Shown: in pieces, positions 8,464 through 18,468 of the stretch
Numbering within the stretch: the stretch's first letter is position 1
Layout: every line of letters starts with the position of its first letter
NCBI GenBank assembly: GCA_026988245.1
Contig: JALSLR010000072.1
Location: 1-44,335, forward strand
Source of the DNA: Sulfurimonas sp.
GTDB taxonomy: Bacteria > Campylobacterota > Campylobacteria > Campylobacterales > Sulfurimonadaceae
Length of the DNA: 44,335 bases
Direction: 5' to 3'
Translations under genes and position numbers: made by a program
The notes under the pieces: model-generated
What the model was told of the DNA's origin: nothing
The model's database searches: none
The model's input: the letters and a program-made list of their open reading frames with translations, nothing else

Positions 8464-10621
8464 TGTTTTTCCCTCCCCCTTGTAGTTTTTCTAAGGCTTC
8501 TTCTTTAGGAGCATCTATAAAGACCTTACCTTCATTCATAACAATTACTCTATCTACTATTTTTAAAAGAGTCATTTTTTGAGTGACTAGCAAAGATGTG
8601 GAACCTTTGAGGTTAATTGCTAAGTTATTGAGTAGCCTTGCTTCGGTTATCTGATCCATTGCATTGCTTGGTTCATCCATGAGCATAATAGGTGCATTGA
8701 GTAAAAATGCACGAGCAATCCCTATGCTTTGTCTTTGTCCCCCTGATAGACCTTGACCACGTTCGCCAACAGGCATTTCATATCCCTTAGGGTGTTTTTT
8801 GATAAACTCAGCAGTCCCACTGATTTGAGCTGCTCTAATCATCTCAGGATCACTAGCATGTGTAGCGCGGTAGGTTATATTATCTTTAACAGTTCCACGA
8901 AATAGCATGATATCTTGCGATACATAGCCCATATTTTTTCTCAAGTCTGCTGGATCAATTTGTTTTATATCGATTCCATCTATAAGTATTTGACCAGAAT
9001 CTGGTTCATACAAACCAAGTAAAAGTTTTTGAATGGTGCTTTTTCCGCTCCCTATGCGACCTATAATCGCTACATGTTCCCCTGGATGTATCACGAAAGA
9101 GATATTTTTTATGGCAGGGACATCTGTATTTGGGTAAGCAAAAGTAACATCAACAAACTCTATATGCCCGCTAAATTTAGGACGTTCAACAAACTTCTTA
9201 CCACTTGGTCTCTCACTAGGTTGTGAGATGATTTCATTGAGTGTCTCATAGGATGTTTTTGTATCTTCATAGTTCGTGAGAAGTGCTGCGACTTGACCCA
9301 TAGGTGCTAAGGTTCTTGATGTTAAGATGATTATAGCGATAAGTCCACCCATAGATAGTTCAAACTCTTGTATGAGATAAACACCAAATATAATAGTAGC
9401 TACTGTGTTGAGTTGTATAAGTAGTTGTGTTATAGTTGGAATGGATGCAGAAATAAGACGGGATTTTAAACTTTTTTCAGCTATTTCGCCCGTTGATTCT
9501 TCCCATTTAAATTGAACCTGAGAAAGAGTCCCAAGCGTTTTCAGTGTTTCAATGTTGTTGAGTGTCTCTATGAGTATAGAACTTTTTTTGGCACTTGCTT
9601 CATGGGTAGACTCTATACTTTCACGAAGTGGTTTTTTTATGATGAAGGCATAGGCTAAAATGATAAACATAGTGACTAAAGGGATAAGAGCAATCGCACC
9701 GCCTATATACCAAATCACAGCTATAAAAATTATAGCAAATGGAAGGTCTATAACAGCAGCCATAGTGGCATTTGTTAAAAAACTTCTTATAGAGTCAAAA
9801 TCTTTAAGGTTAGATGAAAAGGAACCAACGGAACTAGGGTGATGTGCCATTTTTAAATCAAGTACTTTTTCAAAAATAATCGATGACATAATGATGTCAC
9901 TTTTTTTAGCAGCACTTTCTAGTAAATAGGTTCTAGTAAATTTTAAAAAAGTATCTATGACATATATGATGCTAACACCAATAGCAAATACCCATAAGGT
10001 CTCAGTAGCATTATTTGGTACGACTCTATCGTAGACATTCATAGTAAAGAGTGGTGATGCTAAAACAAAAAGGTTTATCAGTAAGGAAGCAAAAAGTACA
10101 TCTTTATAAATTCCAGCCGAGAGTTTTATAGTACTCCAAAACCAATGTTTTTGATTAAGATGGAGGTTCCTAGAGTTTTCATCTGCATATTCAAATGCTT
10201 TTTTAACCATAAAACCAAAGCCTATGTACTCATCTTCTAGAGTGTCTCTATCTACCCATTGTTCAATCGCTTCTTCGGTTGGCATGATGATTTTTGCTTG
10301 CGTCCCATCTTTAGAAAATCTATCTAAGATGCAAGCACTTTGATTTGATAATAAAATAATCATTGGCAATTGTAGTGGAGATATTTGAGAAAGAGGACGA
10401 CGTGTCAGAGATGATTTGAGTCCAGCTCTTTCAGCTGCACGTGAAAAAAGTCCCTTTGCATTATTGATAGAAAAAAGCTCTGGAGATTCTTTGCCTGGTT
10501 CTATAGGAAGACCTGCTGTAAGCGCTTCTGCAGAGAATGGTTTGTGATAAAGTTTAGTAAATAAAACTAGACAATCTAAGAGTGAATCCATTCTTAGATT
10601 GTCAACGCTAGTTAATAGCAT
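8447..10621 (-). CDS. Type I secretion ABC exporter (LapB class)
   Basis: A 724-residue exporter with three parts. Residues 1 to about 130 form a C39-like domain without the full catalytic Cys/His arrangement; in RTX exporters this domain binds substrate instead of cutting it. A six-helix transmembrane domain follows (about 150-430), then an ATPase with Walker A GRIGSGKST (near 520), signature LSGGQRQ and Walker B IMLMDEPS. This matches the LapB-type export ATPases for giant adhesins lacking a double-glycine leader. It lies 25 bp downstream of the TolC-OmpA gene. No adhesin gene is present in the window, so the substrate must be encoded elsewhere. Confidence 0.9.
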   Translation of the reverse strand: MLLTSVDNLRMDSLLDCLVLFTKLYHKPFSAEALTAGLPIEPGKESPELFSINNAKGLFSRAAERAGLKSSLTRRPLSQISPLQLPMIILLSNQSACILDRFSKDGTQAKIIMPTEEAIEQWVDRDTLEDEYIGFGFMVKKAFEYADENSRNLHLNQKHWFWSTIKLSAGIYKDVLFASLLINLFVLASPLFTMNVYDRVVPNNATETLWVFAIGVSIIYVIDTFLKFTRTYLLESAAKKSDIIMSSIIFEKVLDLKMAHHPSSVGSFSSNLKDFDSIRSFLTNATMAAVIDLPFAIIFIAVIWYIGGAIALIPLVTMFIILAYAFIIKKPLRESIESTHEASAKKSSILIETLNNIETLKTLGTLSQVQFKWEESTGEIAEKSLKSRLISASIPTITQLLIQLNTVATIIFGVYLIQEFELSMGGLIAIIILTSRTLAPMGQVAALLTNYEDTKTSYETLNEIISQPSERPSGKKFVERPKFSGHIEFVDVTFAYPNTDVPAIKNISFVIHPGEHVAIIGRIGSGKSTIQKLLLGLYEPDSGQILIDGIDIKQIDPADLRKNMGYVSQDIMLFRGTVKDNITYRATHASDPEMIRAAQISGTAEFIKKHPKGYEMPVGERGQGLSGGQRQSIGIARAFLLNAPIMLMDEPSNAMDQITEARLLNNLAINLKGSTSLLVTQKMTLLKIVDRVIVMNEGKVFIDAPKEEALEKLQGGGKNIEQKK

Positions 10622-10646
10622 ATAGATTCCTTTTTATTATCTCTAG

Positions 10647-12611
10647 TTATTGGGCAGATTCTTTTGCTAAAGCAGCTGCTTTAGCTTCCTCTTCCCTGAT
10701 TTTTTTGAGTTCATCTCGAACTCTTTTTTCCTCAGCTTCTTTAGCTAATTGTTCTTCAGATTTTTTGAGTTTTCTCACAACGATATCTGCTCTATTATTT
10801 TTTGCAACACCTTCACTTAACTCATCAGAATAAATTGGTGCTTTGTCAGCATTCGCATGGACAACTATGCTTGACTCTATAGCTCCAGCTTTTACGAGTC
10901 TCTCTTTTACATACTCTGCACGGTCTTGAGAGATTTGCATTTTTTGTTCTGGAGTAAGTGTATCATCTTGTACATTTCCAAGTATGTCGAATTTTAAGAA
11001 CTCAAATCCATATTGGGCAACTTGTTTGATGAGTAAGTCAAGTCTTTGCTCCCCTTCCTCACTGAGAACCTCACTACCATCAAATAAGAAACCAGTATAA
11101 CGGTCTATTTTAGCAGTATCCTCAAAAACAAATTTGCAACCATAAAGTCCTCTCATCTCGTCTTTAAGAGAGTTATTACAGATATCGAGTTCATCCACTA
11201 TAAGGTCTAAATCTTTGTCATAAGATATTGGTAATGTATCTAGGTTTTCAGGGGTAGAGCCTACTAATCCTACATTTGCATAAACAACATCAGTATTGCC
11301 AATAACTGTGGTGACTAAAGTTCCCATTGCATCAAGGATTCTATATTTTGCAAATAACATAGAGTATTGTGTGTTTATTATTTGTTGCTTTGCTCCAATA
11401 AAATCATTTTGTGCAGCAAGAAGATCAAGAAGCGAACGACGACCTAAGTCATACTCTTTTGCATAAAGAGTAAGTGTTTTCAATGAGAATTTTTTATAAT
11501 TTTCAAGATGCTCTAGTTGGACACCTAGTTTTTCATTGGCCGCCCAAGAAAGATTTAATCCTTCTATTACTTGTCTTCTTAAGTCATTTTTACTTTCAAC
11601 TTCTTGGTGAATTTGGGAGACACTTTTTTGTAAAGCACTTTGGTCTGCAAAACCATTAAATATATTGTAAGAAAGATATGCCATTGCACGGAACCTATCA
11701 TCCTTCCCTGGAATCCCACTAAGATTTTTATTCATATTTTCAGAAAGTTCTATATCGATTCTAGGATAATAAACAGATTTTTTATTTTTATATGTAGCTT
11801 GAGCTAATTTAACATTATATTTAGCAACTAAAAGCGATGGATTGTTCTCCATGGAGTATTGGGCTGCTTCTTCTATGTTAGCAGGAAGGGCTACATTTAA
11901 AACTGGTCTTTGCATCTCATCGACGTTGAGTTTACGTCCTAAGACTCTTTGTAGGTTATAATTCACGTCTAAAAGTGTATTTTCTTGTACAACATAGTTA
12001 GATTCTGCTAGCGAAAGAGAAGATTCTACTTTATTGACTTCTGATAAAGTAGTCAATCCCGCATCATAAAGTTTTTGTACTTTTTTAAAAATTTCTTTAT
12101 TAATCTCAACATTCGCTTTAGCTGTGTCAAGTAGTTCTCTGTTTCGCATAACTTGTAAGTAAGTATCAACCATTTTAAAAGAAATATCATTTACTTTTTC
12201 TATGTAGCTATATGCAGCTGAAACAGTTCTATGCGTTTGTTGTTCAACTTGAGAGTCTGTTTCAAATCCAGCAAAGACGTTATGCGTGTACTTCAGCGAT
12301 GTTTGATATACGTTCATTGTTGAAGAATCTATGAGGTTACCGGCTGTATTATCCGGGTCTTGCAGGGTAGTGTCTCCATCTACATTTGTTCTTTTTTGGT
12401 TATTTTCTATACCTACACCGATAGAGAGGTCTAGTTTAGGATAGTATCCTGCTTGTGCAGTTGTTATGTCCTCTTTTGTAGCATTATAGTTTTTTAAACG
12501 CTCTAGGACTACTGGGTTAGTTGAGAGAACTTCTGTCACTGTCATTTTCAGGTCTTGTGAAAACAATGAAGAAGTAAGACTTAAGACTAATAATAATTTT
12601 GTTTTATTCAT
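10647..12611 (-). CDS. TolC-family outer-membrane channel fused to an OmpA-like domain
   Basis: A 654-residue protein with a signal peptide (LLLVLSLTSSLFSQ). Residues about 25-440 are a TolC-type efflux protein with two repeats rich in coiled coil. After a linker, residues about 500-620 are an OmpA-like domain (FLFDGSEVLSEEGEQRLDLL, later NNRADIVVRKL) that could bind peptidoglycan. The C terminus is a charged Ala/Glu/Lys helix. TolC proteins are usually about 430-480 residues, so the extension is substantial. The start at 12611 is preferred because it gives the signal peptide at residue 1 and has AAGGGA about 6 nt upstream; an upstream ATG at 12629 that overlaps the preceding stop is also possible. 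Confidence 0.88.
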   Translation of the reverse strand: MNKTKLLLVLSLTSSLFSQDLKMTVTEVLSTNPVVLERLKNYNATKEDITTAQAGYYPKLDLSIGVGIENNQKRTNVDGDTTLQDPDNTAGNLIDSSTMNVYQTSLKYTHNVFAGFETDSQVEQQTHRTVSAAYSYIEKVNDISFKMVDTYLQVMRNRELLDTAKANVEINKEIFKKVQKLYDAGLTTLSEVNKVESSLSLAESNYVVQENTLLDVNYNLQRVLGRKLNVDEMQRPVLNVALPANIEEAAQYSMENNPSLLVAKYNVKLAQATYKNKKSVYYPRIDIELSENMNKNLSGIPGKDDRFRAMAYLSYNIFNGFADQSALQKSVSQIHQEVESKNDLRRQVIEGLNLSWAANEKLGVQLEHLENYKKFSLKTLTLYAKEYDLGRRSLLDLLAAQNDFIGAKQQIINTQYSMLFAKYRILDAMGTLVTTVIGNTDVVYANVGLVGSTPENLDTLPISYDKDLDLIVDELDICNNSLKDEMRGLYGCKFVFEDTAKIDRYTGFLFDGSEVLSEEGEQRLDLLIKQVAQYGFEFLKFDILGNVQDDTLTPEQKMQISQDRAEYVKERLVKAGAIESSIVVHANADKAPIYSDELSEGVAKNNRADIVVRKLKKSEEQLAKEAEEKRVRDELKKIREEEAKAAALAKESAQ

Positions 12612-12628
12612 ATTTATTCCCTTTTTCA

Positions 12629-13390
12629 TTATTGTAGAAGTTCCACTTCAATACGACGGTTTTTAGCACGACCCTCTTTTGTTTTGTTGTCAGCTACTGG
12701 ATCAGCTTCACCCTTACCAATTGCTGTGAGTCTAATAGAACTTATACTATATCTTGTAAGTGCTTCTTTGACAGCATCTGCTCTTCTTTGAGATAGCTTT
12801 TGATTGACACTTGCTTTACCAAGACTATCTGTATAACCGTATATGATTACATCATAACCAGGGTTATTTCTTAAAAATGCTGCAAAATCTTCTAGTTGAC
12901 CTATTAGCTTTTCATCAACATTAAATTTATTTGGAGGAAATGTAACACTGAGTGTTGCTGTTTGTGGGCAACCATAACCATCAACTGTAAATTCATGAGA
13001 TGTACCAGGACATTGATCTTTAGAATCTACTATTCCATCTTCATCACTATCTAGTTCACAACCATTTTCATCAACAGGAGTTCCCTCTTTTGTTGTTGGA
13101 CATTTGTCATCTTTATCTGGTACGCCATCATTGTCTGAATCCTTTGAAGTTAAACAACCAAACCTATCAACTTCCTCACCAAACTTTGTGTTTGGACACT
13201 TGTCGTCATTATCAAAAATACCATCACCATCACCATCTAATGGAGCTGTATCAATAGCTTTTTGAACAGGAGCAACTTCAATTGCTATAGGTTGTATATA
13301 CATATACTCTGGATCTACTGGATTAGTCTCTTGGGCACTCAAGGCTGCGATAAAGATAAAAAGTAGTACAAAAGTCAATATTTTTTTCAT
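12629..13390 (-). CDS. OmpA-family protein with thrombospondin type 3 repeats
   Basis: A 253-residue secreted protein. The signal peptide (KKILTFVLLFIFIAALSAQ) is followed by calcium-binding TSP3-like repeats from about 50 to 140 (DGDGDGIFDNDDKCPN, DSDNDGVPDKDDKCP, DSDEDGIVDSKDQCPG) and a C-terminal OmpA/MotB domain (about 150-253) with the peptidoglycan-binding motif TDSLGKASVNQKLSQRRADA. It is the first gene of the secretion operon, has a good AGGGAA ribosome-binding site, and ends one base into the longer possible TolC start. It probably anchors the secretion machinery or the exported adhesin to the cell wall. Confidence 0.9.
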   Translation of the reverse strand: MKKILTFVLLFIFIAALSAQETNPVDPEYMYIQPIAIEVAPVQKAIDTAPLDGDGDGIFDNDDKCPNTKFGEEVDRFGCLTSKDSDNDGVPDKDDKCPTTKEGTPVDENGCELDSDEDGIVDSKDQCPGTSHEFTVDGYGCPQTATLSVTFPPNKFNVDEKLIGQLEDFAAFLRNNPGYDVIIYGYTDSLGKASVNQKLSQRRADAVKEALTRYSISSIRLTAIGKGEADPVADNKTKEGRAKNRRIEVELLQ

Positions 13391-13488
13391 ATTTAATTCC
13401 CTAATTTAAATTATTTAAGAAAAGTATAACTAAGACTAGTGAGTTATTAGTGAGTTATAGACTTAATTGTATAAAGAAAGCTTTATGT

Positions 13489-13494
13489 TATAAT
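13489..13494 (+). promoter_or_regulatory. -10 box for mutS7
   Basis: TATAAT, 32 bp before the MutS7 start, in the divergent spacer with the secretion operon. Confidence 0.55.
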
Positions 13495-13526
13495 CTCATC
13501 AATTAAATAAGTGGAAATTTGTATAT

Positions 13527-16500
13527 ATGAAATCATCAGATGTAAAAGCTATATTAGACTCTAAAGAGAAACTTTTAACCCAGATTTATTTTGATTTACA
13601 GAGATATTTTGAAAAAAAATATGGAAAAGATACTATCGTGTTTATGGAAATAGGCACTTTTTTTGAAGTATATGAAGTAAATAATGATGATGAACAGATT
13701 GGTAAAGCTAAAGAGATAGCTGAACTTTTAAATATTCAACTCACTAAAAAAAATAAAAGTATAGTTGAAAACTCAGATAAAAACCCACTTTTAGCGGGAG
13801 TTCCTGCCGTTAGTTTTGATAGATACTTAAATCGTGTTATCCAAGAACAAAAATATACAGTCATCGTCGTAAAACAAAGCAAAGCTACTTTAGAAAAAGG
13901 AAATCCGCCTAAAATAAGTCGTTATATCTCTCAAATTGTTTCCCCTGGAACAAATTTTGAACATATAGTTGACAATGATGATAATTACATAGTTTCACTA
14001 TTGGTCGATAAACATAAAAACATATTTACTGTTGGTTATAGTGCCATCGATGTGACTACTGGGAAAACTTGGCTTTATGAATCTCATGGAACAAGTGAAG
14101 ACCCATCTTATGCCCTAGATGAAGTTTTTAACCTCTTAAATGTTTATAGAACGAGTGAAGTGGTTGTTACTTTTTTAGATGGAATAGAAGATCAACGTCA
14201 TCTGATGCAATACTTAGAGATAGCAGAACATTATCACTATAGTGTCAACAATGATAGACCACGCATAGATTTTCAAAATGAGTTGTTTTCTGAGGTGTAT
14301 CAAATACGCTCCCTTCTTTCTCCAATAGAGCATTTAGATTTAGAGAGAAGCCCTATGATAACAGAATCTTTGGCAACTTTAATCAACTTTGTTATAGAAC
14401 ATGATTATCATATAGTACAAAAACTCTCTATGCCTTCGCTTATTGATAATCGTCGTTTTATGTATTTAGGAAATAATGCATTAGAACAGATGGGAATAAT
14501 ATCCAAAGATAAAAAAGAGTTCACCCTTTTAAAAATGTTAGATAAAAGCTCCACAGCCATTGGAAGACGTTTGTTAAAAGAGAGGTTGTTAAACCCTATA
14601 ATGGAAACCCAAGAACTTGAGCGTCGTTACAACCTTATAGATAGAGTCTCTTCTCACATCCGTATACTAGATGAAACTATGCGTGGTATTTATGATTTAC
14701 AAAGACTCTCTCGGCGTTTAAGACTAGCTAGATTACACCCTTTTGAGATGAACCATATATATGATTCTGTTCTTAGCATCAAAGAGTTGATGTTGTATGT
14801 TAAAAAACATAAAATTCAAAAAACTCCTTTTTCAGAATTTGAGATAGATGAATTTTTAAGAGATATAAGAAAAAGTATAGATTTAGATGTATCTCGTCGT
14901 TTTACTAACAGTACAATAGATGAAAATTTTTTAATGGGTGGAGTGGATGAAGCCATAGATACTTTGGTAAAAGAAAACTCTGTGATGTTAATAGTTTTTG
15001 AAGATATCATGAAAAAAATTGAGGACTTACTTAAAGAAAATAATGCAGGAAGTTCTAGTAAACTAGTCACTTTAGGATTATTAGAAAAAGAGGGTTATTA
15101 CATATCATTGAGTAAAAATAGATACTCAATGATTGAAAGTCGATTTAAAAAAGAGGAAGATTTTAAAGACTTTATAGTAAAAAAATTGACAAATAATGTA
15201 AAAATAACCTCAGAATTTACAGATAATCTCTCGGATAAGATTATGAAAAATCGTAGAAAAATTATAGCACTAGTAAAAGAAAGATATATTTCTTTACAGA
15301 GTGTATACGAAAGACGATATACCCTTTTATTTGATAGGGTTATAAACTATGTAGCTGACTTAGATGTAGGGGTAAGCTCTTCAAAAGTAGCACAAACTTA
15401 CAACCATTGCCGACCTATGATAACAGAAGTAAAAGATGATGATAATTTTATGCAACTGATGCAACTTCGTCATCCTCTTATAGAGCTACAAGAAAGTAGT
15501 GGTCTATATGTTCCAAATGACATAGTTATGGGTAACCGTGAGTATATGGATTTGCCACATCCAACGACAGTGATGCTAAATGTTAGTGTTCATGATGGAC
15601 ATGATGTAAATGGTGTTTTGCTTTATGGAATAAACTCAAGTGGTAAATCATCTTTAATGAAGAGTATAGGTATAGCAGTCCTTATGGCACAGTCTGGCTT
15701 TTTTGTTTCCGCCTCCGTTATGAAGTTTTCTCTTTATGACTCACTTTTTACTAGAATAGTCTCAAAAGACAATCTAGCAAAAGGCTTGTCAACTTTTGCC
15801 GTAGAGATGTTAGAGATGAAAAATATTTTCAATCGTGCAACTCTACGCTCTTTAGTTTTAGGCGATGAAATAAGTCATGGAACAGAGACCCTCTCTGGTG
15901 TATCTATAGTAGCATCTGCCATCATTAAGCTTGCAAAGCTTCGTTCCCTTTTTTTGTTTGCAACGCATCTACATCAACTCTCAACTATGAAAGAGATTAC
16001 GAGTCTCGATAATGTAGTAGATTTGCACCTTAGTGTAGAATATGATGAAGAGAAAGATACTTTGATATTTAACAGAGTCTTACAAGAGGGAAGTGGTAGT
16101 AGCATCTATGGACTGGAATTTGCAAAGTCACTCCATATGGATTCGGAGTTCTTAGATACTGCAAACAAAATTCGTAAACGCCTAGCAAAAGATTTTGATG
16201 AGTTAGAACTTCTTGTGAAGAAAAAAACTTCTAAGTACAATAAAGAATTATACGTGACTAAGTGTGTTATTTGTGGTGCTATGGCAGAAGATGTTCACCA
16301 TATAACGAACCAAAGTTTAGCTAATTCAGCTGGTTTCATAGACCACTATCATAAAGATTCAAAACATAATCTAGTACCATTGTGTAAAGAGCATCACAAT
16401 GAGATACATGAAGGTAAAATAAGAGTGGATGGGTTTGTGATGACCTCCAATGGACTAGAACTAAAATATGAAGAGCTAATAAGTAAGCCACAAGAGAAAA

Positions 16501-16574
16501 AAGAGCAAGAACCACAAATCAATGATACGAAGCAAGAGATTGATGGTGCTTTTATCTTAGATGACTGGGATTGA
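13527..16574 (+). CDS. MutS7-type mismatch repair protein with C-terminal HNH nuclease
   Basis: A 1015-residue MutS homologue. It has the N-terminal mismatch-reading domain ([11 protein letters not shown] near residue 40, equivalent to the GxFYE motif), connector, lever and clamp regions, and an ATPase with Walker [11 protein letters not shown] near 698 and the Walker B region [11 protein letters not shown]. Beyond it, residues from about 912 form a zinc-ribbon HNH domain: CVICG, then HHI, then [14 protein letters not shown]. This architecture matches the MutS7 subfamily known from Campylobacterota, some giant viruses and octocoral mitochondria. It combines mismatch recognition and a nuclease in one chain, consistent with the usual absence of MutL/MutH in this phylum. 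It is transcribed alone, divergent from the secretion operon. Confidence 0.92.
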   Translation: MKSSDVKAILDSKEKLLTQIYFDLQRYFEKKYGKDTIVFMEIGTFFEVYEVNNDDEQIGKAKEIAELLNIQLTKKNKSIVENSDKNPLLAGVPAVSFDRYLNRVIQEQKYTVIVVKQSKATLEKGNPPKISRYISQIVSPGTNFEHIVDNDDNYIVSLLVDKHKNIFTVGYSAIDVTTGKTWLYESHGTSEDPSYALDEVFNLLNVYRTSEVVVTFLDGIEDQRHLMQYLEIAEHYHYSVNNDRPRIDFQNELFSEVYQIRSLLSPIEHLDLERSPMITESLATLINFVIEHDYHIVQKLSMPSLIDNRRFMYLGNNALEQMGIISKDKKEFTLLKMLDKSSTAIGRRLLKERLLNPIMETQELERRYNLIDRVSSHIRILDETMRGIYDLQRLSRRLRLARLHPFEMNHIYDSVLSIKELMLYVKKHKIQKTPFSEFEIDEFLRDIRKSIDLDVSRRFTNSTIDENFLMGGVDEAIDTLVKENSVMLIVFEDIMKKIEDLLKENNAGSSSKLVTLGLLEKEGYYISLSKNRYSMIESRFKKEEDFKDFIVKKLTNNVKITSEFTDNLSDKIMKNRRKIIALVKERYISLQSVYERRYTLLFDRVINYVADLDVGVSSSKVAQTYNHCRPMITEVKDDDNFMQLMQLRHPLIELQESSGLYVPNDIVMGNREYMDLPHPTTVMLNVSVHDGHDVNGVLLYGINSSGKSSLMKSIGIAVLMAQSGFFVSASVMKFSLYDSLFTRIVSKDNLAKGLSTFAVEMLEMKNIFNRATLRSLVLGDEISHGTETLSGVSIVASAIIKLAKLRSLFLFATHLHQLSTMKEITSLDNVVDLHLSVEYDEEKDTLIFNRVLQEGSGSSIYGLEFAKSLHMDSEFLDTANKIRKRLAKDFDELELLVKKKTSKYNKELYVTKCVICGAMAEDVHHITNQSLANSAGFIDHYHKDSKHNLVPLCKEHHNEIHEGKIRVDGFVMTSNGLELKYEELISKPQEKKEQEPQINDTKQEIDGAFILDDWD

Positions 16575-16619
16575 TTAAAAATTAATCACTAATTAGTATT
16601 GAGTGCCTTCATTAAGAAG

Positions 16620-16625
16620 TATAAT
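16620..16625 (+). promoter_or_regulatory. -10 box for first amt gene
   Basis: TATAAT 28 bp before the Amt start, followed by an AAGGAT ribosome-binding site about 7 nt before the ATG. No sigma-54 type GG/GC pair was recognised upstream. Confidence 0.55.
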
Positions 16626-16653
16626 TTTCCTAGATTAATTATAAGGATTATTA

Positions 16654-17955
16654 ATGAAGAGATTTCTTTTAGCTTTATTGGCATTACCAACTTTGGTTTT
16701 TGCAGAGGATACTTTAAACAGTGGTGACACTGCTTGGATGATGGTTTCAACAGCATTTGTATTGCTAATGACTCCTGCAGGTTTAGCACTATTTTATGGT
16801 GGTATGACACGTTCTAAAAATATACTAAATACTTACGCTATGGTATTTATGGCATTTGTAGTGGCATTTGTAGTATGGATAATTGCTGGTTATTCTATAG
16901 CATTTGGAACTGCAGAATCTGCTAGTGTTCAAACAGTTATAGGTGGATTTTCAAATGTATTTTTAAGTGGAATATCATGGACTGATCTAAGTGGTTCATA
17001 CCCAACATATGTATTTATAGCATTTCAAGGTACATTTGCGGCTATTACAGTTGCTATCGCTTCTGGTTCAGTTATAGAACGTATTAAGTTTTCAACATGG
17101 ATAGTATTTGTTGCTATCTGGGGACTTGTTGTATATGCTCCAATTACACACATGGTATGGGGTGGAGATGGTGCATTATTATTTGATGCTGGTGCTCTAG
17201 ACTTTGCTGGTGGTACAGTTGTTCATATGAATGGTGGATTAGCTGGTTTAGTTTTAGCTGTTCTTGTTGGTAAACGTGCAGGCTACCCAAAAGTAGCAAT
17301 GAAACCTGCTTCAGTTATCTTAACTGCAGTTGGTGCATCTCTTCTTTGGTTTGGTTGGTATGGATTTAATGGTGGATCTGCATTTGGTGCAAATGCAATC
17401 GCTGGATTAGCATATTTAACTACAACTATTGCAGCGTCTATAGCTACTATTACTTGGGTACTACTTGAGTGGTTTGTATACAAAAAACCGACTCTTTTAG
17501 GTGCTGCAACTGGTGCTATAGCTGGTCTAGTAGCTATTACCCCTGCTGCTGGTTTTGTTGATGTTGGTGGAGCTTTCATTATAGGTACAATTGGTTCAGT
17601 ATTTGCATTTTATGGTGTAACTGTTATGAAGAAAAAACTTGGGTATGATGATTCTCTAGATGCATTTGGTGTTCACTTTTTAGCTGGTTTATGGGGTGCA
17701 TTAGCAACTGCACTCTTTGCTTTAAAAGATAATGACTTACTATGGGATGGACCTTTAAAAGAATCAGGTGATAGATTTGGACAGTTTATAGTTCAGGTAG
17801 AATCAGTTGTAGTTGTTGGTCTCTTTACTCTTATCGGTACAGTTGTGGTTTATTATATTGCTGTAGCTCTTACTGGTGGAAGACGTGTTGATGAGGAAGA
17901 AGAACAAATGGGTCTTGATGAGTCAACTCATGGTGAACGTGGGTTTAACATATAA
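16654..17955 (+). CDS. amt: Ammonium transporter (Amt family), first copy
   Basis: A 433-residue Amt/Rh channel with a cleavable-looking signal peptide (RFLLALLALPTLVFA) and about 11 transmembrane helices. The pore histidines are in VVHMNGGLAG and GVHFLAGLWG. The Phe gate region and the family signature DFAGGTVVHMNGG are present. The cytoplasmic tail is acidic (DEEEEQ). It moves ammonium or ammonia across the inner membrane and would be blocked by deuridylylated PII. The PII gene follows 63 bp downstream, the classical amtB-glnK neighbourhood in reversed order. Confidence 0.93.
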   Translation: MKRFLLALLALPTLVFAEDTLNSGDTAWMMVSTAFVLLMTPAGLALFYGGMTRSKNILNTYAMVFMAFVVAFVVWIIAGYSIAFGTAESASVQTVIGGFSNVFLSGISWTDLSGSYPTYVFIAFQGTFAAITVAIASGSVIERIKFSTWIVFVAIWGLVVYAPITHMVWGGDGALLFDAGALDFAGGTVVHMNGGLAGLVLAVLVGKRAGYPKVAMKPASVILTAVGASLLWFGWYGFNGGSAFGANAIAGLAYLTTTIAASIATITWVLLEWFVYKKPTLLGAATGAIAGLVAITPAAGFVDVGGAFIIGTIGSVFAFYGVTVMKKKLGYDDSLDAFGVHFLAGLWGALATALFALKDNDLLWDGPLKESGDRFGQFIVQVESVVVVGLFTLIGTVVVYYIAVALTGGRRVDEEEEQMGLDESTHGERGFNI

Positions 17956-17961
17956 CCTTAA

Positions 17962-18357
<396 letters not shown>

Positions 18358-18365
18358 ACTTTTTT

Positions 18366-18389
18366 ATTCCACCAATCTTATGGTGGAAT
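18366..18389. terminator. Hairpin between glnK and second amt
   Basis: ATTCCACCA-ATCTTA-TGGTGGAAT forms a 9-bp stem 8 bp after the glnK stop. A run of six T precedes it, not follows it, so it is only a weak intrinsic terminator for glnK. Confidence 0.45.
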
Positions 18390-18443
18390 AGATAAAATCG
18401 CTCACTTTAAAATAATCACAAATATATTTCGCTAAAATAAACC

Positions 18444-18449
18444 TATAAT
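18444..18449 (+). promoter_or_regulatory. -10 box for second amt gene
   Basis: TATAAT followed by AAAAGGG ribosome-binding site upstream of the ATG at 18469. Confidence 0.55.
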
Positions 18450-18468
18450 TTTACAAAAGGGTTTTTTT

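Noticed and set aside
16575-16653. Sigma-54 promoter for the amt gene
   Set aside because: No GG/GC dinucleotides with -24/-12 spacing; a plain TATAAT box is present instead.
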